Source: Azospirillum brasilense (GTDB lineage: Bacteria > Pseudomonadota > Alphaproteobacteria > Azospirillales > Azospirillaceae). Taken from it: a stretch of 64,000 nt of DNA. Made by a program: the position numbers and the translations under genes. Position 1 is the stretch's first letter. Each line of letters opens with the position of its first letter. The notes below the pieces were generated by a model, which saw only the letters and a list, made by a program, of their open reading frames with translations, did not search any database and was not told where the DNA came from. Positions 35,493-44,278 of the stretch are shown here, in pieces. The DNA is taken from NCBI RefSeq assembly GCF_005222205.1, contig NZ_CP032345.1:1861501-1925500 (forward strand), given 5' to 3'.

Positions 35493-36227
35493 GTGCCGGA
35501 CCTGTTCCTCGACAAGACTCCGCTGTTCGACGCGGGGTGGCTGACCGTTTCCGCCGCCACCAGCCGGGATGACGTGCTCCTCCGGATCGCCGAAGCCGAA
35601 CGCCGCGCCGAGGCGGCGCTGGAGCAGCTCGCGCAAACGCTGACCCAGGGCATCGCGGCGGCGGAGCGCGACCGGCGCATTGACGCCCTGCTGGCGCTGG
35701 AGACGCGCGGCATCCCGGCTTCCCGCACCGCGGCGGACGGGGCGGTGGAGCGCGTCATGATGGAGGTCGCCTTCCGCAAGCGCGACCTGATGCCCCGCTT
35801 CCACGAGCTGGCCGAGCGGTGCCGTGCCATCCACCGCAGCGCCCTGGCGATGGCGCGGGACGCCCGCTGGGCGCTGATGCTGGAGCGCGCCGCCGCCGAC
35901 CCCGGCGGGCCGTCCAGCCCCATCCAGGGGACGGGGACCCGCTACGTCAAGAGCGACCGCTACGACGCCCGCGCCGCGCGCAGCCTGCCGCCGGACGACC
36001 GTGTGCGCGCCGACCGTTTCCTCAAGCGGCTGGGCGAGGACCCGGTGCCGCCGGAGCTGGAGTTGAGCGCGCTGGAGGGGACGGCGCTGTGGGCGATGAA
36101 GGCCGGCAACGGCAACCGCTTCATCCTGCGCCGGGCCGAATTGCGCGGCGTCGCCTGCTTCTTCGTCGAGGATGTCGGCCCCTACCCCGACCACGAGGGC
36201 GGACGGCGGGGCGTGCTGGCCCGCTGA
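35493..36227 (+). CDS. Hypothetical protein between the DHH gene and rsmB
   Basis: 244 residues from a GTG at 35493, eight bases after the DHH gene stop, preceded by GACGGGAA. The N-terminal third is a charged helix (AEAERRAEAALEQLAQTLTQ). The middle is basic and the last part (LWAMKAGNGNRFILRRAE, VACFFVEDVGPYPDHEGG) looks like a compact alpha/beta unit. No signal, membrane span or recognisable family. The frame is clean and codon use matches its neighbours, and rsmB begins 74 bases after its stop. I infer a real gene in an operon with the DHH phosphoesterase and possibly rsmB, but give no function. Confidence 0.68.
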   Translation: MPDLFLDKTPLFDAGWLTVSAATSRDDVLLRIAEAERRAEAALEQLAQTLTQGIAAAERDRRIDALLALETRGIPASRTAADGAVERVMMEVAFRKRDLMPRFHELAERCRAIHRSALAMARDARWALMLERAAADPGGPSSPIQGTGTRYVKSDRYDARAARSLPPDDRVRADRFLKRLGEDPVPPELELSALEGTALWAMKAGNGNRFILRRAELRGVACFFVEDVGPYPDHEGGRRGVLAR

Positions 36228-36301
36228 GAGGGGAGGGAATCCGTTCGGCCCCGCGCTGCGGCTACTCGACACCCGCGGCCCGGCGCGCTACATCCAGCGG
36301 C

Positions 36302-37618
36302 ATGTCCGACGCCTCCCTTGCCGCGCGCTCCGCCGCGCTCGACCTGCTGCGCGATGTGCTGCGCAAGTCCATCCCCTTCGACGACGCGTTCGACGCGCAT
36401 CCGGAGTTGCGCGGGCTCGACCCGCGCGACCGCGGCTTCGTGCGGCTGCTGACCGCCACCGTGCTGCGCCGGCTCGGCCAGATCGACGCGCTGATCCAGG
36501 GCAGCCTCGCCAAGCCGGGCCTGCCCAAGGCCACCGTGCACGACATCCTGCGGCTGGGCGCCGCCCAGCTCGTCTTCCTCGGCACGCCCGCCCACGCCGC
36601 CGTCGACACGGCGGTGGAGCTGGCCGCGGCCAAGGGGGCCGAACCCTACAAGGGCCTGATCAACGCCGTCCTGCGCCGCATCGGCCGCGAGGGGGCGGAA
36701 CTGGCCGCCCAGCAGGACGCCGGGCGCCTGAACACGCCGGACTGGCTGTGGCTGGCCTGGCGGCAGGCCTACGGCATCGGCCGCACCCGCGGCATCGTCG
36801 AGGCGCACCTGCACGAGGCGCCGCTGGACATCACCGTCAAGGCCGATCCCGCGGCCTGGGCGGAGCGGCTGGAGGCCAAGCTGCTGCCCACCGGCACGCT
36901 GCGCCGCGCCGCCGGCGGCAACCTGACGGAGCTGCCGGGCTTCGCCGAGGGCGCCTGGTGGGTGCAGGACCTCGCCGCCTCGCTGCCGGCCAAGCTGTTC
37001 GGCGATCTGGCGGGCAAGCGCGTCTACGACCTGTGCGCGGCGCCCGGCGGCAAGACCGCGCAGCTCGTCGCGCAGGGCGCGCAGGTGACGGCGGTCGACC
37101 GTTCCGCCAAGCGTCTGGAGCGGGTGCGGGAGAATCTGGCCCGCCTCAACCTGTCGGCGGAGGTGCTGGCGACCGACGCCGCCACCTGGACCCCCGACCA
37201 GCCGGCCGACGCAGTGCTGCTCGACGCCCCCTGCTCGGCCACCGGGGCGATCCGCCGCCACCCCGACATCCTGCGCGTCAAGACGCCGGAGGACATCACC
37301 AAGCTGGCCAAGGCGCAGAGCCGCCTGCTGGCCCACGCCGTCGATCTGGTGAAGCCGGGCGGGACGCTGATCTACTGCACCTGCTCCATCCAGCCGGAGG
37401 AGGGCGAGGCGCAGATCGACCGCATCCTGGCCCGCGACAAGCGGGTCGAGCGGCTGCCGATCACGCCGGGAGATATGGGCGGCGGGCATGCGGGGGATGG
37501 CAATTTGGCCGAGTTGATCAACGAGCGTGGTGAGGTACGATCCCTGCCGGGCATGCTCGGGGACCTCGGCGGGATCGACGGGTTCTTCGTGGCACGGCTG
37601 CGACGGCTGCACGATTAG
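36302..37618 (+). CDS. rsmB: 16S rRNA m5C967 methyltransferase RsmB
   Basis: 438 residues from an ATG at 36302. The N-terminal NusB-like RNA-binding domain (about 1-140, with RGFVRLLTATVLRRLGQID) precedes the Rossmann methyltransferase. The latter has YDLCAAPGGKTAQLVAQGA (SAM site), LDAPCSATGAIRRHPD with Cys311, and IYCTCSIQPEEGE with Cys361, the nucleophile motif of m5C methyltransferases. RsmB methylates C967 of 16S rRNA. The fused NusB-type N terminus distinguishes it from RsmF. The heparinase-like gene and purH follow on the same strand, a conserved alphaproteobacterial order. Confidence 0.95.
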   Translation: MSDASLAARSAALDLLRDVLRKSIPFDDAFDAHPELRGLDPRDRGFVRLLTATVLRRLGQIDALIQGSLAKPGLPKATVHDILRLGAAQLVFLGTPAHAAVDTAVELAAAKGAEPYKGLINAVLRRIGREGAELAAQQDAGRLNTPDWLWLAWRQAYGIGRTRGIVEAHLHEAPLDITVKADPAAWAERLEAKLLPTGTLRRAAGGNLTELPGFAEGAWWVQDLAASLPAKLFGDLAGKRVYDLCAAPGGKTAQLVAQGAQVTAVDRSAKRLERVRENLARLNLSAEVLATDAATWTPDQPADAVLLDAPCSATGAIRRHPDILRVKTPEDITKLAKAQSRLLAHAVDLVKPGGTLIYCTCSIQPEEGEAQIDRILARDKRVERLPITPGDMGGGHAGDGNLAELINERGEVRSLPGMLGDLGGIDGFFVARLRRLHD

Positions 37619-37745
37619 GGCACCACCGGCTTGCGGGGGTCGAGGCGAATTTGATACGACAACAGGATGCATCCCCCCGATCGCCCGAATGCCTTCAGCG
37701 AAGCGCCGGCCATCGCCTCCCCCTGCCGTGTGACGGGGTGAGCCG

Positions 37746-39398
37746 ATGAGCGCCGGGCGTGGGAAAATGGGCCGCTTGCGGGACGGCGTCGCGCAGATCG
37801 CCTTCGGCAACCCGATCTACAAGCTGACGCTGGGCGGCCGCGCGCCGACCGCCCTGTCCGCCGTGCCGCCGGACCCTTGGCCGGGCGACGCCGGCGAGGG
37901 CTCGGCGATCCTGGCCGGCGTCTTCCGCTTCGGCGGGCAGGCCGCGGCGGCCGACGCCCACGGCGCGCCGAACTGGCGGGCCGGCAGCGCCGTCTGGCAG
38001 GACGCCCTGCACGGCTTCGACTGGCTGCGCGACCTGCGGGCGGTCGGCGGCGACACGGCGCGGCGGCGCGCCCGGTCGCTGGTGCTGTCCTGGCTGGAGC
38101 ACAACGGGAGCTGGAACGCCCAGACCTGGGCGCCGGAGGTGCTGGGCGCCCGCATCGCCGCCTGGATCGGCCTGCACGACTTCTACTGCGCCTCCGCCGA
38201 CGACGAGTTCCGCGCCGCGGTCTTCGACAGCCTCGCCCGGCAGGTCAAACACCTGACCCGCGTGGTGCCCGGCGCGCTGGACGGCAAGGCGCTGGTCACC
38301 GCGGCCAAGGGCCTCGTCTATGGCGGCTTCTGCCTGCCGGAGCACGAGCGCGTCGGCCAGGACGCGTTGAAGCTGCTGGAGCGCGAGCTGCCGCGCCAGA
38401 TCCTGCCGGACGGCGGCCATATCGAGCGCTCCCCCTCGGTGCAGCTCCGCATCCTGCGCGACCTGATCGACATGCGGTCGGTCCTGCGCACCGCCCGCGC
38501 CGACGTGCCGGAGGCGCTGCAGCACGCCATCGACCGCATGACCCCGGCCCTGCGCTTCTTCCGCCACGGCGACGGCGGCCTCGCCCTGTTCAACGGCGGA
38601 CGGGAGGAGGACGCGGCGCTGGTCGACACGGTGCTGGCCCAGGCCGACGCCCGCGGGCGCCCGCTGAAGAGCGCGCCGCACACCGGCTTCGAACGGCTGA
38701 TCGCCGGGCGGACCATGGTGCTGATGGACACCGGCGTGCCGCCGGTCACCGGGCTGGACGCCACCGCCCACGCCGGCACGCTGTCGCTGGAGATGTCGGT
38801 CGGCAAGGAGCGGCTGATCGTCAATTGCGGCGCCCATCCGGTGAAGACCGGCCCCTGGCGCGCCGCGCTGGCCGGCACCGCCGCCCATTCCACCGTCGTG
38901 CTGGCCGAGACCAACTCGTCGGAAGTGATGGAGCAGGGCGGGCTGGGCCGCCGCCCCTCCCATGTCGGCTGCGAGCGGCAGGAGAACGACGGGGCGGTGC
39001 TGGTCGTCGCCACCCACAACGGCTACAGCCGCAACTTCGGCTACCTGCACCGCCGCCGCGTCTATCTGGCGGAGAACGGCGAGGACCTGCGCGGCGAGGA
39101 CATGCTGGAGCCGGTGATCGGCGCCACGCCGGAGCCGCGGCCCTTCACCATCCGCTTCCACCTGCACCCGGCGGTCCAGGCGAGCCTCGTCCAGGGCGGG
39201 CAGGTGCAGCTCAAGCTGCCGAGCGGGGCCGCCTGGCGGCTGCGCGCGTCGGGCGGAACGCTGGAGCTGGAGGAGAGCATTTATCTGGGCAGCGGCGACG
39301 AGCCGCGGCGGACCACCCAGATCGCCGTCTCCGGACATACCGGCCCCGCCATCAAGACGGTGAAATGGGCCTTGCGCCGCGAGCGCAAGGGGGGGTAA
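37746..39398 (+). CDS. Heparinase II/III family protein
   Basis: 550 residues without a signal peptide. The N-terminal alpha-toroid part (about 60-300; [37 protein letters not shown]) and the C-terminal beta-sheet part (about 330-545) resemble heparinase II/III lyases. Motifs include [39 protein letters not shown] and [16 protein letters not shown], the latter with the His in the family's active-site strand. The usual substrates are uronic-acid polysaccharides, but the alphaproteobacterial rsmB-linked subgroup has no established substrate and may act on envelope glycans. The gene starts about 130 bases after rsmB. Confidence 0.88.
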   Translation: MSAGRGKMGRLRDGVAQIAFGNPIYKLTLGGRAPTALSAVPPDPWPGDAGEGSAILAGVFRFGGQAAAADAHGAPNWRAGSAVWQDALHGFDWLRDLRAVGGDTARRRARSLVLSWLEHNGSWNAQTWAPEVLGARIAAWIGLHDFYCASADDEFRAAVFDSLARQVKHLTRVVPGALDGKALVTAAKGLVYGGFCLPEHERVGQDALKLLERELPRQILPDGGHIERSPSVQLRILRDLIDMRSVLRTARADVPEALQHAIDRMTPALRFFRHGDGGLALFNGGREEDAALVDTVLAQADARGRPLKSAPHTGFERLIAGRTMVLMDTGVPPVTGLDATAHAGTLSLEMSVGKERLIVNCGAHPVKTGPWRAALAGTAAHSTVVLAETNSSEVMEQGGLGRRPSHVGCERQENDGAVLVVATHNGYSRNFGYLHRRRVYLAENGEDLRGEDMLEPVIGATPEPRPFTIRFHLHPAVQASLVQGGQVQLKLPSGAAWRLRASGGTLELEESIYLGSGDEPRRTTQIAVSGHTGPAIKTVKWALRRERKGG

Positions 39399-39631
39399 AC
39401 CGCGCGCATCCGCGGCGGACAGGCCGTGGGAATACGGATCGGTGCCTGTTTCGAGAGTCTGTGGAGTGTTCGCCCTGCGACCGTGATCCCCGCCCCGGCG
39501 GGGGTGACGAAGCGGGGTGTTTCGCTTTTCCGGATCGGTCAGGTCCCGACGGCTCAGGTCCCGTTTTCCCATGCGCCGTCTTCCCAAGCCCTGCCCGCCG
39601 CAGCCGGTTCCATGACAGCCAGGATGCCCCG

Positions 39632-41236
39632 ATGAGCCCGCCGAACGTCGCCCACTCGCCCGCCCCCGATCTGGTCCGCATCACGCGCGCGCTGATCTCC
39701 GTGTCCGACAAGACGGGCCTCGTCGCGCTCGGCCAGGCGCTGGCGGCCAAGGGCGTGGAGATCCTGTCCACCGGCGGCTCCGCCCAGCGGCTGGCCGAGG
39801 CCGGCATCCCGGTGAAGGAGGTCTCCGACCACACCGGCTTCCCGGAAATCATGGACGGGCGCGTCAAGACGCTGCACCCGCGCGTGCACGGCGGCATCCT
39901 GGCCCGCCGCGACATCCACGCCGAGGCGATGACCACCCACGACATTCCGCCGATCGACCTCGTGGTGGTGAACCTCTACCCGTTCGAGGCGATGGTGTCG
40001 AAGGGCGCCGACTACGCCAACTGCGTGGAGAACATCGACATCGGCGGCCCGGCGATGATCCGCGCCGCGGCCAAGAACCACGACTTCGTCACCGTCGTCA
40101 CCGATCCCGAGGATTACGAGGCGGTTCTGGACGAGCTGGCGACCCATGACGGCGCCGTCACGCTGACGCTCCGCCGCACGCTGGCCCAGCGCGCCTACGC
40201 CCGCACGGCCTCCTACGACGCGGCCATCTCCTCCTGGCTGGCCGGTCAGCTCGGCGAGACCTTCCCGCCGCGCACCACCCTGTCGGGCAAGCTCAGCCAG
40301 ACCCTGCGCTACGGCGAGAATCCGCACCAGCAGGCGGCCTTCTACGTCACCGGCGAGCAGCGTCCGGGTGTGGCGACGGCGATCCAGCTCCAGGGCAAGG
40401 AGCTGTCCTACAACAACCTGAACGACACCGACGCCGCCTTCGAGCTGGTCGCCGAGTTCGAGCGCCCGGCCGTCGCCATCATCAAGCACGCCAACCCCTG
40501 CGGCGTGGCCGAGGGGGCGAACCTGCTCGACGCCTACAAGCAGGCCCTGCTGTGCGATCCGGTCAGCGCCTTCGGCGGCATCATCGCCGTCAACCGTCCG
40601 CTGGACGCCGCCACGGCCGAGGAGATCGCCAAGCTGTTCGCCGAGGTGGTGATCGCTCCGGACGCCGACGACGCGGCCCGCGCCCTGCTCGCCACCAAGA
40701 AGAACCTGCGCGTCCTGCTGACCAAGGACGTGCCGAACCCGGCCGAGCCGGGGATGATGGTGAAGCAGCTCTCCGGCGGCTTCCTGCTGCAGAACCGCGA
40801 CAACGGCCGCATCACCCTTGACGACCTGAAGGTGGTGACCAAGCGCGCCCCGACCGAGCAGGAGCTGGCCGACCTGCTCTTCGCCTTCCGTGTCGCCAAG
40901 CATGTGAAGTCGAACGCCATCGTCTACGCCAAGAACGGCGCCACGGTGGGCGTCGGCGCCGGCCAGATGAGCCGCGTCGACTCAGCGCGCATCGCCGCCA
41001 TCAAGTCGGCGGAGGCCGCCAAGGCCGCCGGCCTGAGCGAGCCGCTGACCAAGGGGTCGGTGGTCGCCTCGGACGCCTTCTTCCCCTTCGCGGACGGCCT
41101 GCTGGCCGCGGCGGAGGCCGGCGTGACGGCGGTGATCCAGCCCGGCGGCTCGATCCGCGACAACGACGTCATCGCCGCCGCCGACGAGAAGGGCTTGGCG
41201 ATGGTGCTGACGGGGATGCGCCACTTCCGGCACTGA
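39632..41236 (+). CDS. purH: Bifunctional AICAR transformylase / IMP cyclohydrolase
   Basis: 534 residues from an ATG at 39632. It catalyses the last two steps of de novo IMP synthesis. The N-terminal IMP cyclohydrolase (about 1-200) shows [49 protein letters not shown] and [17 protein letters not shown]. The AICAR transformylase domain has [46 protein letters not shown] and [19 protein letters not shown]. Both active sites look intact and the length matches. The 230-base gap after the heparinase-like gene probably contains a promoter. Confidence 0.98.
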   Translation: MSPPNVAHSPAPDLVRITRALISVSDKTGLVALGQALAAKGVEILSTGGSAQRLAEAGIPVKEVSDHTGFPEIMDGRVKTLHPRVHGGILARRDIHAEAMTTHDIPPIDLVVVNLYPFEAMVSKGADYANCVENIDIGGPAMIRAAAKNHDFVTVVTDPEDYEAVLDELATHDGAVTLTLRRTLAQRAYARTASYDAAISSWLAGQLGETFPPRTTLSGKLSQTLRYGENPHQQAAFYVTGEQRPGVATAIQLQGKELSYNNLNDTDAAFELVAEFERPAVAIIKHANPCGVAEGANLLDAYKQALLCDPVSAFGGIIAVNRPLDAATAEEIAKLFAEVVIAPDADDAARALLATKKNLRVLLTKDVPNPAEPGMMVKQLSGGFLLQNRDNGRITLDDLKVVTKRAPTEQELADLLFAFRVAKHVKSNAIVYAKNGATVGVGAGQMSRVDSARIAAIKSAEAAKAAGLSEPLTKGSVVASDAFFPFADGLLAAAEAGVTAVIQPGGSIRDNDVIAAADEKGLAMVLTGMRHFRH

Positions 41237-41256
41237 GCATCCGCGTTCGCGAGCTT

Positions 41257-41344
41257 TTGCCCCCTCCCTAACCCTCCCCCGCTGCGCAGGGGAGGGGACC
41301 AACCCCCTCCACCGCGGAGCGGGGGAGGGTCGGGGAGGGGGCAA
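41257..41344. repeat. G/C-rich extragenic inverted repeat, probable bidirectional terminator
   Basis: Arms of 27 bases (41257-41283 and 41318-41344) match with two mismatches and are built from C-tracts and G-tracts. The 34-base centre can form a second hairpin (GGGGAGGGG against CCCCTCC). On the + strand the arm ends in GCAAGGC, so there is no long U-run. It lies between convergent purH and a small gene and is typical of dispersed palindromes in GC-rich bacteria. Confidence 0.72.
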
Positions 41345-41352
41345 GGCACTCT

Positions 41353-41604
41353 TTACCCCCGCCGCGGCCCCATCAGCCGGGCCAGCAAGGCGGTGGCGTC
41401 GGTCTGCGGCGCTTTCCCGTCCGCACCGTCTTCCGGTTTCAGGCGCCCGGTCGCCGCCATGGCGATCAGCATCGCCGGATGCAGCGCGGGGTGATGCCCC
41501 GGCGGATGCCCGGCCGAATCGCTTTCCCCACGCGCCGCGGCGTGGTCGCGGGCCAGCGCCTCGTTGATGTGCGCGAAGGCCTCGATGTCCTTGATGTGCA
41601 ACAT
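41353..41604 (-). CDS. Hypothetical small protein
   Basis: 83 residues if read from the ATG at 41604; the frame continues to 41655. MLHIKDIEAFAHINEALARD begins a helical N-terminal part, followed by a His/Pro-rich segment (HPPGHHPALHPAMLI) and an acidic-to-basic tail ending LLARLMGPRRG. No membrane span, signal or family is recognised. The His-rich stretch might bind metal. Between it and the MFS gene there are 81 bases. Confidence 0.5.
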   Translation of the reverse strand: MLHIKDIEAFAHINEALARDHAAARGESDSAGHPPGHHPALHPAMLIAMAATGRLKPEDGADGKAPQTDATALLARLMGPRRG

Positions 41605-41685
41605 GTCCGTTCCGCCCTCCGCGCCAAGTTCGTTGTGCGTCGCAGCAAAAGGCAAGTTAGCAGCTTCCGCTGGGTGAATCCGCCG

Positions 41686-42996
41686 TCATGCCGCGGCGGA
41701 CTGTCGCACCCCGTTCGCATCGCCCGGTGCCGGCTCCCGAACCGCCAGCATAAGCCCAAAACCGATGACGAAGAAAGCCACAACGCTCGCCATGCCGGCC
41801 CTCTGGCTCTCGAACAGCGTGGTGGCCAGCCCGAAGGCCAGCGGCCCGACGAAGCCGGCCATGCGGCCGGTCAGGCTGTAGAGCCCGAACATCTCGCCCA
41901 CCATGCCCGGCGGGGCCAGCCGCGCCATCATCGACCGGCCGGCTGCCTGCGCCGGCCCGAAGAAGGCGCCCAGCCCCAGGGCCAGCACCCAGAACCACGC
42001 CTTCTCCGTCGCCAGCAGCAGCGGCACGCCGAAGGCGGTCAGGCCGATCAGGCTGACCAGGATCGTCGGCTTGGCCCCCATGCGGTCGTCCACCCAGGCG
42101 AAGCCGATGGCCCCGACGCCGGCCACCACGTTCAGCGCGATGGCGAAGAGCAGGATCTCCTCGAAAGTCATGCCGAAGGCCTGGGCGGCGAAGATGCCGC
42201 CAAAGGCGGTGATGGTGTTGATGCCGTCGCGGTAGATCGCGCTGGCGATCAGGAAACGCAGCGTGTTGCGGTATTTGCGCGTTTCCGCCAGCGTCCGGCG
42301 CAGCGTCGCCATACCCTCCCGCGCTGCCTGACGGATGCCGAGGCCGGTCGCCGGCACGTCCGGAACGAACAGGAAGAAGGGCAGGGCGAACAACCCGTAC
42401 CAGGCGGCGGCCAGCAGGGCGGTGGCGCGCACCGGCGCCTGCTCCGCGGTGTCGAGCAGGCCGAACAGCGGGGTGGGGGACTTCACGAAGACGAACAGGG
42501 CGACCACCAGACAGGCCAGCCCGCCGAAATAGCCGATGCCCCAGCCCCAGCCGGAGATCCGCCCGAGCATCCGCGGCGGGGCCAGAGCGGTCAGGCTGGC
42601 GTTGTAGAAGACGTTCGCCAGCTCGAAGGCGACGGTGCCGATGACCACGCAGACCAGGGCGAACAGCGCGTGGGACGGGTCGGGCTTCACCCACCACAGG
42701 GCGGCGCAGAAGACCACGGTCAGGCCGGTGAACAGCGCCATCCACGGCTTGCGCCGCCCCGTCCGGTCGGCCACCGCGCCCAGAACGGGGCTGAGCAAGG
42801 CGATCAGCAGACCGGCGACGGTCAGCGCGGCGCTCCAGCGCGAGGCCCCGGCGACCTCGTCCCCGACCACGCCGCGGGCGAAATAGACCGAGAAGATGAA
42901 GGTCGTGATGATGGTGTTGTACGACGAGTTCGCCCAGTCGTAGAGGCACCAGGACGCGATGGCACGGCGGCTCGGCGCCTCGGCGGTGTGGGGCAT
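41686..42996 (-). CDS. MFS transporter of the UMF1 (Atg22-like) type
   Basis: 436 residues with about 12 hydrophobic segments. The N-terminal ASWCLYDWANSSYNTIITTF and the first cytoplasmic loop GAVADRTGRRKPWMALF are hallmarks of the UMF1 group, which includes yeast Atg22, an amino-acid effluxer. RMLGRISGWGWGIGYFGG and MMARLAPPGMVGEMFGLYS are the other conserved loops. It probably exports or imports small metabolites, possibly amino acids or their derivatives; the substrate is unknown. Length and topology are complete. Confidence 0.9.
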   Translation of the reverse strand: MPHTAEAPSRRAIASWCLYDWANSSYNTIITTFIFSVYFARGVVGDEVAGASRWSAALTVAGLLIALLSPVLGAVADRTGRRKPWMALFTGLTVVFCAALWWVKPDPSHALFALVCVVIGTVAFELANVFYNASLTALAPPRMLGRISGWGWGIGYFGGLACLVVALFVFVKSPTPLFGLLDTAEQAPVRATALLAAAWYGLFALPFFLFVPDVPATGLGIRQAAREGMATLRRTLAETRKYRNTLRFLIASAIYRDGINTITAFGGIFAAQAFGMTFEEILLFAIALNVVAGVGAIGFAWVDDRMGAKPTILVSLIGLTAFGVPLLLATEKAWFWVLALGLGAFFGPAQAAGRSMMARLAPPGMVGEMFGLYSLTGRMAGFVGPLAFGLATTLFESQRAGMASVVAFFVIGFGLMLAVREPAPGDANGVRQSAAA

Positions 42997-43090
42997 GCTG
43001 AAGGATCGGCCATCTGTTGTCCGGGATGGCCCACTCTAGGCAAACCGGCCGGGAATGCCAACCGAGGGGATCGGGCGCCGGCTTCCCGTC

Positions 43091-43879
43091 CTACTCCCCG
43101 ATGACGGGCTTGTCGAAGCTCTGCGCCGCCGCCCACCGCGTCGCCCATTCGGTCGAACTCTTCTCCTCAGCGCTCACGGCGTCCAGGAAGGTGAGGTTCG
43201 CCTTCATCCTTGCGGCCTCGTCGCCGCGGAACGGATCGACGAAGCTGGCCTCCTGGCTGATCGGGCCGTTGTAAAGCCCCATGGCCAGCCCCTCCTGCTG
43301 GGCCATGATGGATTGGGCGATGTCCTGCTCCTGCTTGCTGAACTGGCCGCCGGCGTTGCTGCGAACCGCTTCGAGTGAGCGGCGGTCGAGATCGCCCATC
43401 AGGGAGTACCAGTCGCGGCCCTCGAAACTGTCGAAGTCGAAGGGCTTGCCGCTCGCCTTCATGGCGTCGTACTGCGCGTCCATGCGGGCGCGGGCGTCCT
43501 TGGCGACGGCCGGTCCGCTCAGGCCCGCCGAACTGGACACCGCCCCCGGATCGGTGACGGCCTTCGCCAGCGCCGTGGCGGACTTGCCGTCGCGCGTCGG
43601 GAAGTAGGCGGCGTAGGGGCCGGCCGGCGTGCCGTTTCCGGTCTTGGCGGCCTTGGACGCCGTGGCGGTTGCCATGAAGGCCTGGGCTTCGACGGACAGG
43701 GTGACGAAGACGGCCGAGCCGCCGGAGGCCGCCGCCGGTTGGCCGGCGGCCGTGTTCGCGGAGGTTCCCTTGTCGGCGCCCCCCAGCACGGTCAAGGCCG
43801 CCCTGAGGCTGAAACCGGCGAGGCTGAAACCGGCGAGGCTGAAGCCGGACGCTTGCGCGTTTGGCGTCGTGATCGACAT
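43091..43879 (-). CDS. Hypothetical protein with N-terminal SLAGF tandem repeats
   Basis: 262 residues from an ATG at 43879. The N terminus contains three tandem copies of SLAGF encoded by a 15-base repeat. An Ala/Gly/Ser/Thr-rich stretch follows, and a more structured C-terminal part (about 120-262) contains DARARMDAQYDAMKASGKPF, FEGRDWYSLMGDLDRRSLEA and FSKQEQDIAQSIMAQQEGLA. There is no signal peptide or membrane helix, but the Ser/Ala-rich N terminus suggests a disordered export or attachment region. I recognise no family. Confidence 0.65.
   Translation of the reverse strand: MSITTPNAQASGFSLAGFSLAGFSLRAALTVLGGADKGTSANTAAGQPAAASGGSAVFVTLSVEAQAFMATATASKAAKTGNGTPAGPYAAYFPTRDGKSATALAKAVTDPGAVSSSAGLSGPAVAKDARARMDAQYDAMKASGKPFDFDSFEGRDWYSLMGDLDRRSLEAVRSNAGGQFSKQEQDIAQSIMAQQEGLAMGLYNGPISQEASFVDPFRGDEAARMKANLTFLDAVSAEEKSSTEWATRWAAAQSFDKPVIGE
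43806..43850. repeat. Tandem 15-base repeat inside a coding region
   Basis: Three adjacent copies (43806-43820, 43821-43835, 43836-43850) of AGGCTGAAACCGGCG; the last differs at two positions. It encodes the repeated pentapeptide near the protein start. The unit is a multiple of three, so changes in copy number would alter length but not frame. Confidence 0.85.
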
Positions 43880-43982
43880 GAGAAGGCCCTCCCGACCATC
43901 CAGGCGGGCGTCTTGCCGATGCCGCCAATCGTTGATGGCAGCCTACAGCGTTCAGGCCAGGGTTGTCAAAATCAGGGGCTTT

Positions 43983-44210
43983 TTATTCTGTAGGGCGAAT
44001 AGCCGCGGGGGGCGCGGCCGTTGGGGGCTCGTCCAGGTGAACGGCGTCGAGGTCGATGGTGGGGCGCCGGTCGTTCAAGCGCTGATCGATCCGGGCGCGC
44101 CATTGCGCCATCTGCGCCTGGATCGCCTCGATCTCCGCCTTCTGCCGATCCAGGTCGGACAGGTCCGGCGGCGGGACGGCGATGCGGTCGGGAGTCTCGT
44201 CGATGCTCAC
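43983..44210 (-). CDS. Hypothetical small acidic helical protein
   Basis: 75 residues from a GTG at 44210 with GGAGAGG just upstream; a TTG at 44282, overlapping the stop of the TPR gene, is an alternative start giving 99 residues. A predicted helix (SDLDRQKAEIEAIQAQMAQW and RARIDQRLNDRRPTIDL) with heptad-like spacing is followed by a Pro-rich end. No signal or known family. It directly follows the TPR-methyltransferase gene on the same strand and may be its small partner. Confidence 0.5.
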   Translation of the reverse strand: MSIDETPDRIAVPPPDLSDLDRQKAEIEAIQAQMAQWRARIDQRLNDRRPTIDLDAVHLDEPPTAAPPAAIRPTE

Positions 44211-44278
44211 GGGCCTCTCCAGTCTGGTGTCGATCGGCTGGCTTCGGTCCGCGGCAAAGCCCGAAGGCGCGCGCCCGC

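Noticed and set aside
37877..39631. Upstream extension of the purH frame across the heparinase-like gene
   Set aside because: The region encodes the heparinase-like protein in another frame, and the PurH N-terminal motif starts right after the ATG at 39632.
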